Shown here one piece after another: positions 44,019 through 53,729 of a stretch of DNA of 64,000 bases (the first letter of the stretch is position 1; each line of letters starts with the position of its first letter). The DNA is taken from assembly GCF_000721265.1 (NCBI RefSeq), contig NZ_JOFZ01000003.1:124001-188000 (forward strand). Reading direction: 5' to 3'. Below the pieces are notes generated by a model. It saw only the letters and a program-made list of their open reading frames with translations, made no database searches and had not been told where the DNA came from. The DNA comes from Streptomyces sp. NRRL F-5126 (GTDB lineage Bacteria > Actinomycetota > Actinomycetes > Streptomycetales > Streptomycetaceae). A program made the position numbers and the translations under genes.

Positions 44019-45023
44019 ATGCGCATCGGACTCATCGGCACAGGCCGCATCGGGAGTTTCCACGCGGCCGTGCTCAGCCGCCATCGCGAGGTCGGCTCCC
44101 TGGTGGTGGCGGACACGGACGCGGCACGGGCCGCGGAGGTCGCCGACCGTACGGGGGCGACGGCCGCGCCCTCGGTGGACGAGGTGTTCGCCTGGGGCGT
44201 GGACGCACTGGTGATCGCCTCCGCGACGTCGTCGCACGCCGAGCTGATCTCACGGGCGGCACGCGCGGGGCTGCCCGCCTTCTGCGAGAAGCCGATCGCG
44301 CTCGACCTGGCGGGCACGCTGGCGGCGGTGCGCGAGGTCGAGAGCGCCGGCACCGTGCTCCAGCTGGGGTTCATGCGCCGGTTCGACGCGGGGTACGCGG
44401 CGGCCCGCGAGCTGGTCGCCTCCGGCGCCCTCGGCAGGCTGCACACCGTGCGCGCGATCACCTCGGACCCGGCGCCGCCCCCGGCGGCGTACCTCCCGCT
44501 GTCGGGCGGCCTGTACCGCGACTGCCTGGTCCACGACTTCGACATCATGCGGTGGGTGACCGGGCGGGAGGTCGTGGAGGTCTACGCGACCGGCTCGGAC
44601 GCGGGGCCCGCGATGTTCCGCGAGGCGGGTGACGTGGACACAGCCGCGGCCGTCCTGACGCTCGACGACGGCACCCTGGCGACGGCTACGGCGACCCGGT
44701 GCAACGGCGCCGGGTACGACGTCCGCATGGAACTGGCGGGCACGGCCGACCAGTACGCGGTCGGCCTCGACGACCGCACGCCGATCACGTCGACCGAGCC
44801 CAAGGGCCCGCCGCGCTGCGAGAACCCGTGGCCCGGGTTCCTGGAGCGGTTCGCGCCGGCGTACGAGGCGGAGATCGACGCGTTCCTCGGCGTGGTGCGC
44901 GGCGAGCGCGCGAACCCGTGCGACGCGCGGGAGGCGCTGCACGCGCTGCGCATCGCGGAGGCGTGCGAGCGCTCTCGCGCGGAGCACCGCGCGGTGGCGC
45001 TGGCGGAGATCGCGGCGGCGTAG
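44019..45023 (+). CDS. Gfo/Idh/MocA oxidoreductase (inositol 2-dehydrogenase-like)
   Basis: A 334-residue NAD(P)-dependent sugar dehydrogenase. MRIGLIGTGRIGSFHAAVL is the Rossmann nucleotide loop, FCEKPIALD (about 88-96) holds the catalytic EKP lysine, and GLYRDCLVHDFDIMRW (about 165-180) carries the catalytic Asp-x-x-x-His pair. AAGG lies just before the ATG. It is divergent from the GntR gene and probably oxidises the sugar or inositol imported by the CUT2 transporter. Confidence 0.9.
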   Translation: MRIGLIGTGRIGSFHAAVLSRHREVGSLVVADTDAARAAEVADRTGATAAPSVDEVFAWGVDALVIASATSSHAELISRAARAGLPAFCEKPIALDLAGTLAAVREVESAGTVLQLGFMRRFDAGYAAARELVASGALGRLHTVRAITSDPAPPPAAYLPLSGGLYRDCLVHDFDIMRWVTGREVVEVYATGSDAGPAMFREAGDVDTAAAVLTLDDGTLATATATRCNGAGYDVRMELAGTADQYAVGLDDRTPITSTEPKGPPRCENPWPGFLERFAPAYEAEIDAFLGVVRGERANPCDAREALHALRIAEACERSRAEHRAVALAEIAAA

Positions 45024-45065
45024 CGGCAGGCGCCCTGAAGGCGGCGTGTCGGCGCCCCCGGCGCC

Positions 45066-46244
45066 CTACCAGCGCACGGGCAGGCGCCGGGTGCCGCGGA
45101 TCAGCATGCCGGGCACCCAGTCGTACGCCTGGGCCGCCCCGTCGGGCGCCAGGCCGGGCGCCCGCTCCAGCAGCGTGCCGATGGCGACCTTCGCCTCGAG
45201 ACGGGCGAGCGGCGCGCCCAGGCAGAAGTGGATGCCGTGGCCGAAGGCCAGGTGGCCGCCGCCCCCGGCGGGCCTGCGGATGTCGAAGGTGTCGGGATCC
45301 GCGAAGCGCTCGGGGTCGCGGTCGGCGGACGCCATGCCGATGAGCACCGGCTCGCCGGCGGGGATCTCGGTGCCGCCGAACGCGACGGCCTCGCCGGTGT
45401 GGCGGTAGGTGGCGTTCTCGACCGGGCCGTCGTAGCGCAGCATCTCCTCGACGGCGCCGTCGATCAGGTCGGGTTCCGCACGCAGCGCGGCGAGCTGGCC
45501 GGGGTGGTCGAGCAGGGCGCGGACGCCGTTGGTGATCAGGTTCACGGTGGTCTCGTGGCCGGCGACGAGCAGGAGGAAGGCCATCGCCCGCACTTCCTCG
45601 GCGGAGAGCCGGTCGTCGCCCTCCGCCTCGGTGCGCAGCAGGCCGGACAGCAGGTCGTCGCCCGGCTCCGCGCCCCGCCGCCTGGCGATGAGCGCGTCCA
45701 GGTAATCCCGCATGGCCTCGATGGAGGCCCCGGCACGCTCCGGGTCGGTGGGTGCGACCACATCGTTCGACCAGGCGCGGAACGAGTCGCGGTCGCTGTC
45801 GGGCACCCCGAGCAGCTCGCAGATCACGGTGATCGGCAGCGGGAACGACAGCGCGTCGACGAGGTCGGCGCTGCCGGCGGGCAGCATCGTGTCCAGCAGT
45901 CCGTCCGTGATCTCCTGCACCCGCGGCCGCAGCGCCGCGACGCGCCGGGGCGTGAACTCACGCGAGACGAGCCGCCGCAGCCTGGTGTGGTGGGGCGGGT
46001 CGGCGATCAGCAGGTGGCGGCCCATGATCATGTCCATCTCGATCTCGATCGGCGGGCGCTTCAGCAGTCGGGCGTCGCCGAAGGCCGCGCGGCACTCGTC
46101 GTACCCGACGATCAGCCAGAAGCGCCAGCCGTCGGCCCCGCGCACCTCGTGCACGGGGCCCAGCTCCCGCATCCTGGCGTAGTGGGGATACGGGTTCGCC
46201 GTGAAGTCGGCTCCCAGGTCGGCGAGTTCATAGATGGCCATCAA
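45066..46244 (-). CDS. Cytochrome P450 (CYP107-like)
   Basis: A 392-residue soluble P450. I-helix VAGHETTVN (about 233-241), K-helix EEMLRYDGP (about 275-283), and haem loop FGHGIHFCLGAPLARLE with the Cys ligand at about 341. The PERF-type region DPERFADPDTFDIRR is present. No ferredoxin or reductase gene is adjacent. It is convergent with the dehydrogenase and lies 68 nt downstream of allantoicase on the same strand, but a role in purine use is not implied. Confidence 0.92.
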   Translation of the reverse strand: MMAIYELADLGADFTANPYPHYARMRELGPVHEVRGADGWRFWLIVGYDECRAAFGDARLLKRPPIEIEMDMIMGRHLLIADPPHHTRLRRLVSREFTPRRVAALRPRVQEITDGLLDTMLPAGSADLVDALSFPLPITVICELLGVPDSDRDSFRAWSNDVVAPTDPERAGASIEAMRDYLDALIARRRGAEPGDDLLSGLLRTEAEGDDRLSAEEVRAMAFLLLVAGHETTVNLITNGVRALLDHPGQLAALRAEPDLIDGAVEEMLRYDGPVENATYRHTGEAVAFGGTEIPAGEPVLIGMASADRDPERFADPDTFDIRRPAGGGGHLAFGHGIHFCLGAPLARLEAKVAIGTLLERAPGLAPDGAAQAYDWVPGMLIRGTRRLPVRW

Positions 46245-46311
46245 CTCACCCTACGTCCACGTCGCCGTGGGGCGCGCGGCCCCGTTCGCACGTGGCGCGT
46301 GACCGCCCCGC

Positions 46312-47490
46312 TCAGCCGCCCAGCTCGTTGTGGCGGGCGGCCAGTGCGGCGGCTCCGGCCCGGGTGAGCGAGCCGAACAGCCGCAGCCGGGAGATGCCGC
46401 CGTCGGGGAAGATGTCGAGGCGCACGCCGTCGCCGGTCGCGGCGGCGGGCAGCACGAAGCGGTGGTCGGCGTCAGGCTGGAGCCGGGTGCGGGGCAGGAC
46501 CTCGGTCCACTCGCCGTCCTCGCCGTCCCGCACGGACAGTGCGACCCAGCCGGCGGCGTTGCCCTTGTAGCAGGCCGTGTCGATCGCGACGGCCCGGATC
46601 TCGGCCTGCGCCACCAGGCGGTAGCGGATCCAGTCGTGCCCGTCGTCGCGCCTGCGGCGGGTCTCCCAGCCCTCGTCCATCTTGGCGGAGCGCCCGGGCG
46701 CGATGGTGTTGGAGCCGGGAGAGAAGAAGCGGTCGGAGGTGTCCTCGACCCGGCCGCCGTTCTCGAGCGCCGCCACGTCGAACGTGGAGAGCGCGGACAG
46801 CCACGCCGGGTCGGGCACGACCTCCCCGTACACCCGCAGGCGCGCGATGCCGCCGTCGGGGAACTGGCGCAGCCTGAGGTGGGTGAGGCGCCGTGCGACG
46901 TCGACGGTGAAGCCGTTGGCCGCGTGGCCGCCGACCGGGGTGCGCTCCACGAGCGGCGTCCAGGTGACGTCGCCGGCCGTGAGCTCCTCGACGGAGGGCT
47001 GCCCGGGCAGGGACGCGCCCTCGACCGAGACGGCCTGCGGGTAGTTGCCCCTGAAGTGGGCGGTGTCGACGACGACGCCGCGCACCACGCCGGGCACGCC
47101 GAGCCGGACGAGGGCCCAGTCGTGCTCGCCGGGGCCGGGGTGCGGGGCCGCGGTCGTGGCGCCGCGCCTGCGGCGGGTCTCCCAGCCGTCCATGATCTTG
47201 CCCTTGTGGCCGAACGCGGCGGGGTCGAAGACCGGGCGCTCGGGCCTCAGCAGGTTCTCCCGCTGGGCGAAGAACTCGTCGTTGGCCGCGACGACCGCGG
47301 CGCCCAGCCTGCGGTCGGCGAGGTCGGTGAGGTGGGTGAACGGGTGGTCGGCCGCGCGGTAGTCGGCGTACGGGTCTCCGCCGGCATAGGGGCGTACGTC
47401 TCCGGTGAAGGCGGGCGAGGACGCGCCTCCTTCCGGGCCCCGCGCCTGCTGCGCGTCCGGGACGTGACTTGTCTGCGGCGCCTGCGTCAA
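46312..47490 (-). CDS. alc: Allantoicase
   Basis: A 392-residue enzyme that splits allantoate to ureidoglycolate and urea. It has two repeated jelly-roll domains, each with a KIMDGWETRRRR or KMDEGWETRRRR motif (about 99-110 and 270-281) and a paired VDTAHFRGN/IDTACYKGN motif. The likely TTG start lies just after the allB stop, with AAAGGA upstream. It forms an operon with allantoinase. A 45-residue low-complexity tail precedes the first domain and the true start may be further in. Confidence 0.92.
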   Translation of the reverse strand: MTQAPQTSHVPDAQQARGPEGGASSPAFTGDVRPYAGGDPYADYRAADHPFTHLTDLADRRLGAAVVAANDEFFAQRENLLRPERPVFDPAAFGHKGKIMDGWETRRRRGATTAAPHPGPGEHDWALVRLGVPGVVRGVVVDTAHFRGNYPQAVSVEGASLPGQPSVEELTAGDVTWTPLVERTPVGGHAANGFTVDVARRLTHLRLRQFPDGGIARLRVYGEVVPDPAWLSALSTFDVAALENGGRVEDTSDRFFSPGSNTIAPGRSAKMDEGWETRRRRDDGHDWIRYRLVAQAEIRAVAIDTACYKGNAAGWVALSVRDGEDGEWTEVLPRTRLQPDADHRFVLPAAATGDGVRLDIFPDGGISRLRLFGSLTRAGAAALAARHNELGG

Positions 47491-47491
47491 C

Positions 47492-48838
47492 TCAGTGGTT
47501 CCTTTCGAGGAGGTTTCCTGTGGGTGGGGCGACCTCGCCGTCCACCGCGATCCGCCGGCCCCTGAGCCAGGCGGACTTGACCACGCCGTACAGCGTGCGG
47601 CCCGCGTAGGCCGTGACGCGGTTGCGGTGGTGCAGGTGCGCGGGGTCGACGGTGAACGTCTCGTCCGGCGCGACGACGGCGAAGTCGGCGTCGCGGCCGG
47701 CGGCCAGGGCGCCCTTCGTGGTGAGGCCCGCGAGTGCGGCGGGTCCGGCGGACATCCAGCGCGCCACGTCCGCGAGCGTGTGGCCGCGGCGCCGTGCCTC
47801 GGTCCACACGGCGGGCAGGCCGAGCTGCAGGGAGGAGATGCCTCCCCACGCGGTGGCGAAGTCGGGGGTCTTGAGGTCGGCGGTGCACGGCGAGTGGTCG
47901 GAGACGACGCTGCCGATCGTGCCGTCGGCGAGCGCCTGCCAGAGCGCGTCCTGGTTGGCCGCTTCCCTGATGGGCGGGCAGCACTTGAACTCCGTGGCGC
48001 CGTCCGGCACTTCCTCGGCGGTGAGCGTGAGGAAGTGCGGGCAGGTCTCGGCGGTGATCCGCACGCCCGCGGCGCGCGCGGCGGCGATCTTCGGCAGCGC
48101 GTCCGACGAGGACAGGTGCAGTACGTGGACGCTCGCGTCCAGCCGCCCGGCCACGTCGATCAGGGTGCGCACGGCCTCGTTCTCCGCTCCCCTCGGCCGG
48201 GAGGCGAGGAAGTCCGCGTAGGCGGGGCCCGCTCGATGGGGTGCGCCGTCCAGCTCGTGCGGGTCCTCGGCGTGCACGATCAGCAGGCCGCCGAAGCCGG
48301 CGATCTCGGTGAGGGACGCCACCAGCCGGTCGCGGTCGAGCTCGGGGAACTCCGGGACGCCCGAGGGCGACAGGAAGCATTTGAACCCGAACACGCCTGC
48401 TTCGTGCAGCGGCCGCAGGTCGGCCACGTTGTCCGGCAGCGCCCCGCCCCAGAAACCGATGTCGACGTGTGCGCGCGGGCGTGCCACCCCCTGCTTGACC
48501 CGCAGGTGCGCCACCGTGGTCGTCGGTGGCAGCGAGTTGAGCGGCATGTCGACGATCGTGGTGATCCCGCCCGCGGCGGCGGCGGAAGTGGCCGCGGCGA
48601 ACCCCTCCCACTCGGAGCGGCCCGGGTCGTTCACATGGACGTGGGTGTCCACGAGCCCGGGCATCACGACGTTGTCCCCCACGTCCTCCAGCCGGGTGCC
48701 GGGGCCCAGGACATCCGCTGCGCCGTCGTACGGCAGGACGGCGGCGATCCGCTCCCCCGCGACGGCGAGCGCGGCGGGACGCGTTCCCTCGGGGGTGACG
48801 ACCCGTGTCGAGCGGACAACCAGGTTCACTTCGGACAC
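47492..48838 (-). CDS. allB: Allantoinase
   Basis: A 448-residue cyclic amidohydrolase that opens allantoin to allantoate. Metal site: [14 protein letters not shown] (about 60-73), bridging Lys in [13 protein letters not shown] (about 148), His in LLIVHAEDP and VHVLHLSS, and catalytic Asp in SVVSDHSPC (about 315). The start is placed at GTG ([10 protein letters not shown]) because GAGGGG lies 5 nt before it. It is the first gene of the allB-alc operon, under a promoter with an IclR-type operator 58 nt upstream. Confidence 0.94.
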   Translation of the reverse strand: MSEVNLVVRSTRVVTPEGTRPAALAVAGERIAAVLPYDGAADVLGPGTRLEDVGDNVVMPGLVDTHVHVNDPGRSEWEGFAAATSAAAAGGITTIVDMPLNSLPPTTTVAHLRVKQGVARPRAHVDIGFWGGALPDNVADLRPLHEAGVFGFKCFLSPSGVPEFPELDRDRLVASLTEIAGFGGLLIVHAEDPHELDGAPHRAGPAYADFLASRPRGAENEAVRTLIDVAGRLDASVHVLHLSSSDALPKIAAARAAGVRITAETCPHFLTLTAEEVPDGATEFKCCPPIREAANQDALWQALADGTIGSVVSDHSPCTADLKTPDFATAWGGISSLQLGLPAVWTEARRRGHTLADVARWMSAGPAALAGLTTKGALAAGRDADFAVVAPDETFTVDPAHLHHRNRVTAYAGRTLYGVVKSAWLRGRRIAVDGEVAPPTGNLLERNH

Positions 48839-48896
48839 GCGCACCCCTCGGGTCGCCACCGTCGCCGCCGGTCACGGACCGGTGGCCACCATGGAA

Positions 48897-48943
48897 TTCA
48901 ACGAACTGTTGAAGAGTCTTCTCCGCGGATCGCGGCCCGTCAA
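48897..48943 (-). promoter_or_regulatory. allB promoter with 17-bp AllR-type operator
   Basis: On the minus strand TTGACG (-35, 48938-48943) and AAGACT (-10, 48915-48920) are 17 nt apart. Immediately after the -10, covering the start point, lies TTCAACGAACTGTTGAA (48897-48913 on the plus strand), a perfect 6-5-6 inverted repeat. The same word, with two changes, lies upstream of the uricase operon and, with four, upstream of malate synthase. Confidence 0.8.
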
Positions 48944-49085
48944 GAGCCATCTACCGACATTTTCCGGAGCGTGGAACCTCTTTTCCGCTCAGCAGAAGGT
49001 ACCGTTGGCGGCAGCACCGGGGAGCCCCGGCGCCCGGTAGGCTTCAGGCTCGCTCTGCCTGCCCGTTCGCGAAAGGACCGCCACC

Positions 49086-49883
49086 GTGCCGTCGTCCAGC
49101 GCCAGCACCACAGACGCCGCGAAACCCGCCTCGGGGAGCGGCGGCGTCCAGTCCCTGGAGCGCGCCTTCGACCTGCTCGAGCGGATGGCGGACGCCGGCG
49201 GCGAGGTCGGCCTGAGCGAGCTCTCGGCCAGCAGCGGCCTGCCGCTCCCGACGATCCACCGCCTGATGCGCACCCTGGTGGCCTGCGGTTACGTGCGCCA
49301 GCAGACCAACCGGCGCTACGCGCTCGGCCCGCGCCTGATCCGGCTCGGCGAGTCGGCGTCCCGGCTGCTCGGCACCTGGGCGCGCCCCTGTCTCGCCCGT
49401 CTCGTCGACGAGACGGGCGAGACCGCGAACATGGCGCTCCTGGACGGCGACGAGGTGGTCTACGTGGCCCAGGTGCCGTCGAAGCACTCGATGCGCATGT
49501 TCACCGAGGTCGGCCGCCGCGTGCTGCCGCACACGACGGGTGTCGGCAAGGCCCTGCTCGCGCACCTGCCCGCCGACGAGGTGCGGGCCCTGCTCGGGCG
49601 CACGGGGATGCCGGCGGCCACCGAGAAGACCATCACCACGCCCGACCGCTTCCTCGCCGCACTCGAGGACGTGCGTGCGGCCGGCTACGCGATGGACGAC
49701 AACGAGCAGGAGCTCGGCGTGCGCTGCCTCGCCGTGCCCGTACTCGGGTCTCCGACGGCCGCCGCCATCTCCATCTCGGGGCCGGCGGGCCGCGTCACGG
49801 AGAAAGCGACGGAGCGGATCGTACCCATGCTCCAGGAGGTGGCGGCCGCGCTCTCCGAAGTGCTGACGACGGCCGCGGGCTGA
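49086..49883 (+). CDS. allR: IclR-family regulator, probable allantoin-pathway repressor AllR
   Basis: A 265-residue regulator. The winged HTH lies at about 22-85 (VGLSELSASSGLPLPTIHRLMRTL). The C-terminal IclR effector domain has GETANMALLDGDEVVYVAQVPS, TTGVGKALLAHLP and the small-molecule pocket Cys in ELGVRCLAVPV. The GTG start follows AAAGGA. It is divergent from allB. Streptomyces AllR proteins are known to be IclR-family repressors of allantoin genes, which fits position and operators. The symbol rests on context. Confidence 0.9.
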   Translation: MPSSSASTTDAAKPASGSGGVQSLERAFDLLERMADAGGEVGLSELSASSGLPLPTIHRLMRTLVACGYVRQQTNRRYALGPRLIRLGESASRLLGTWARPCLARLVDETGETANMALLDGDEVVYVAQVPSKHSMRMFTEVGRRVLPHTTGVGKALLAHLPADEVRALLGRTGMPAATEKTITTPDRFLAALEDVRAAGYAMDDNEQELGVRCLAVPVLGSPTAAAISISGPAGRVTEKATERIVPMLQEVAAALSEVLTTAAG

Positions 49884-49913
49884 CGAGCCGGGCGCGTCGA
49901 TCAGGGCTCCGCG

Positions 49914-50303
49914 TCAGTCGCGAGGCCGCCCGACCGGGTCGGGCGCGAAGACCTCGACACCCGTGCGCACGGCCATCAGCGCGGGGACGAGTGCGCTCAC
50001 GGAGCCGATCGAGCCGACGATCAGCAGCAGCGACCGCCGCATCCTGACGAGTTCGGGCGCGCCGCCCTCCACCGTCGCGGCGAGCGCGGCCAGTTCCTCC
50101 TCGGCCACCCCGCGGTCCCGGAACTCACCGGGGTAGGCGGCCAGTTCGCGCCGCAGCCGGGCCACGGCGGCACACAGCGCGGCGACGCGGGCGTCCGCAT
50201 GGCCGGTGCCGCCACCCGCCGCAGCCACGGCCGTCTCCCCCGGCAGCCCCTCGTCCGGCCGCCACTCGTCCGCCACCCGCATCCGCCCCACGTTCCCGAG
50301 CAC
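49914..50303 (-). CDS. Small helical protein (DUF5955-like)
   Basis: A 129-residue protein. The conserved core is ARVAALCAAVARLRRELAAYPGEF, then EEELAALAATVEGGAPELVRMRRSLL and a hydrophobic C-terminal helix pair. The name DUF5955 is from memory of similar Streptomyces proteins. The GTG follows GGGGGAGAACG. It is convergent with allR and divergent from the nucleotidyltransferase gene. Function unknown. Confidence 0.72.
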   Translation of the reverse strand: MLGNVGRMRVADEWRPDEGLPGETAVAAAGGGTGHADARVAALCAAVARLRRELAAYPGEFRDRGVAEEELAALAATVEGGAPELVRMRRSLLLIVGSIGSVSALVPALMAVRTGVEVFAPDPVGRPRD

Positions 50304-50463
50304 CGTTCTCCCCCATCGCCGTCGCACGCCCTCGTGCCGGTCCGCACGCCGCACGGTGGTCAACCGCGCCGGGTGCGCGGGCAAGTCAACACGCGTCGAC
50401 CGATATCCGCCAGCCGGTGGCGGAAGACGGCGGGAATGGCCACTGATGGGATATCCAGAAGTC

Positions 50464-51108
50464 ATGCAACCGATACGGAACGGCGTACAACCCGTCGCGG
50501 GCCTGCTGCTGGCCGCCGGCGGCGGGCGCAGGCTGGGCGGCAGGCCCAAGGCCCTGCTGCCCCACCGCGGCCGCCCGCTGGTCGAGCACGCCCTGCGGGT
50601 GCTGCGCGAGGGCGGCTGCGGGCCGCTGCACGTGGTACTCGGCGCGTCGGCGGACGAGGTGCGCGAGCGGGCCGACCTGACCGGCTGCACGCCGGTGGAC
50701 AACCCGCGGTGGGCGGACGGCATGGGGACCTCGCTGCGCGCGGGGCTCGCCTCGCTGGGCGCCGGGCGCAGTGCGCCGGGGAAGGACGGCCCTGCGGACG
50801 GCCCGGGGGCGGCGCTCGTGCTGCTGGTCGACCAGCCCGGCATCGGCGCCCGGGCGGTCGCACGGGTGGCCGCCGCGTACGGCGGCTCCGCCGGGGCGCT
50901 CGCGTCCGCCACGTACGGGGGCGGCCGCGGGCACCCCGTGCTCCTCGGCGCGGACCACTGGGCCGGGGTCGCGGCGGGCGCCGTCGGCGACCGCGGGGCA
51001 CGCGACTACCTGCGGGCGCACCGGGCGGAGATCACGCTCGTCGAGTGCGGCGACGTGGCGGAGCCGTACGACATCGACACGCCGGAGGACCTCGCACGCC
51101 TGGAGTGA
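50464..51108 (+). CDS. MobA-like nucleotidyltransferase (molybdenum cofactor type)
   Basis: A 214-residue NTP transferase. GLLLAAGGGRRLGGRPKALLP (about 12-31 and next) is the nucleotide-binding loop with the conserved Lys, LLVDQPGI holds the metal-binding Asp, and GHPVLLG the substrate loop. Relatives of the MocA/CTP:molybdopterin cytidylyltransferase type mature the cofactor of xanthine dehydrogenase. That fits a purine catabolic locus, though no xdh genes are in the window. An ATG six codons upstream is an alternative start. Confidence 0.87.
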   Translation: MQPIRNGVQPVAGLLLAAGGGRRLGGRPKALLPHRGRPLVEHALRVLREGGCGPLHVVLGASADEVRERADLTGCTPVDNPRWADGMGTSLRAGLASLGAGRSAPGKDGPADGPGAALVLLVDQPGIGARAVARVAAAYGGSAGALASATYGGGRGHPVLLGADHWAGVAAGAVGDRGARDYLRAHRAEITLVECGDVAEPYDIDTPEDLARLE

Positions 51109-51209
51109 CGCGTTCCATCCCGGCGTCCCGAACTACCCCCTTCGCCACGGAACTTGGGGGCGAGTGGTGGCACTGGGCGCCACGATGGCTCGATCCGGAG
51201 AATCTCGAC

Positions 51210-51250
51210 GTCAACAAACCATTGAACTTCCACCATAAGGAAACTACTAT
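51210..51250 (+). promoter_or_regulatory. aceB promoter with AllR-type operator
   Basis: TTGAAC (-35, 51222-51227) and TACTAT (-10, 51245-51250) are 17 nt apart, a good promoter for this genome. GTCAACAAACCATTGAA (51210-51226) overlaps the -35 and matches the allB and uricase operators at 13 of 17 positions compared with the uricase copy. The ATG is about 120 nt downstream. Confidence 0.7.
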
Positions 51251-51373
51251 CCACTGGTCAGAAGCTCTCGACGCCCGGAACGGTACGTACCGCCTCCGCG
51301 CCCGCGGTGGCACCCGGTGCCGTCGTCCGGGGTCCGCGGGCCGTCGGAGAACGCCGCCGAAGGAGTGACCCTC

Positions 51374-53008
<1,635 letters not shown>

Positions 53009-53030
53009 ACCCCGCTGCTCGCACGCATCC

Positions 53031-53066
53031 GGCCGGCCCGGCGCTCCCTGAGGCGCCGGGCCGGCC
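53031..53066 (+). terminator. Terminator hairpin after aceB
   Basis: GGCCGGCCCGGCGC and GCGCCGGGCCGGCC form a perfect 14-bp stem with an 8-nt loop, starting 23 nt after the aceB stop. No T tract follows, as is usual here. Confidence 0.8.
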
Positions 53067-53105
53067 GTGCGATGAGTTCCGGGCACGGGCGTCGTCACTA
53101 CCGGT

Positions 53106-53723
53106 ATGGATGAGAAAGCGGAGACCGCGAAGACGGACATGATCGACCTGGGGCCCGCCTGCGCGGGAATGCGGGCCGTGGCAGGAGGCGTGCGGGAGGA
53201 GCAGCTCGGCGGGGCCACGCCGTGCACGGAGTACGCCGTGCGGGAGTTGCTGGCCCATGTCGTCGGGCTCAGCGAGGGACTGGCCGCGAGCGCGCGAAAG
53301 GAGAGGGGGCCCGCGACGGACAGCGCGCCCGGATCCACCGGTCTTCCGGTGCTCCAGGACGGCTGGCGCGCCGCGCTCGAACGGCACCTCGGCGACCTGG
53401 CCGACGCCTGGCGGTCGCCCGGCGCGTGGGACGGGTGGACGCGGGCGGGATCGGTCGACCTGCCGGCGCGGATGGCCGGCTTCGTCACGCTCAATGAATT
53501 GCTGGTGCACGCCTGGGATCTGGCTCGCGCCACCGGGCAGCCGTACGACCCCGACGAGGCTTCGGTGCGTGCCTCCTACGCGGCGATGGCGGCGGCGACC
53601 TCCTCGGGCGACGGCGACCGTGGCCCGTTCGGGCCGCCCGTGGCGGTGCCGGACGGCGCGCCGACGCTCGACCGGCTGATCGGGTGGAGCGGCCGCGACC
53701 CGGGCTGGCTGCCGGGCCGCTGA
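53106..53723 (+). CDS. TIGR03086-type metal-binding protein (DinB/MDMPI fold)
   Basis: A 205-residue protein of the maleylpyruvate-isomerase/DinB four-helix superfamily. LLAHVVGLSEGLAA (first His), TLNELLVHAWDLARATGQPY with the second His and Asp, and the C-terminal LDRLIGWSGRDPGW are standard. Such proteins often use mycothiol, the actinobacterial thiol. Its substrate is not known. It is convergent with the sugar permease, with only 6 nt between stops. Confidence 0.87.
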   Translation: MDEKAETAKTDMIDLGPACAGMRAVAGGVREEQLGGATPCTEYAVRELLAHVVGLSEGLAASARKERGPATDSAPGSTGLPVLQDGWRAALERHLGDLADAWRSPGAWDGWTRAGSVDLPARMAGFVTLNELLVHAWDLARATGQPYDPDEASVRASYAAMAAATSSGDGDRGPFGPPVAVPDGAPTLDRLIGWSGRDPGWLPGR

Positions 53724-53729
53724 CCCGGT

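Noticed and set aside
50390..50410. GTCAACACGCGTCGAC as a fourth AllR-type operator before the nucleotidyltransferase gene
   Set aside because: Only the left TCAAC arm agrees. The right arm lacks GTTGA, and no promoter hexamers with proper spacing were found around it.
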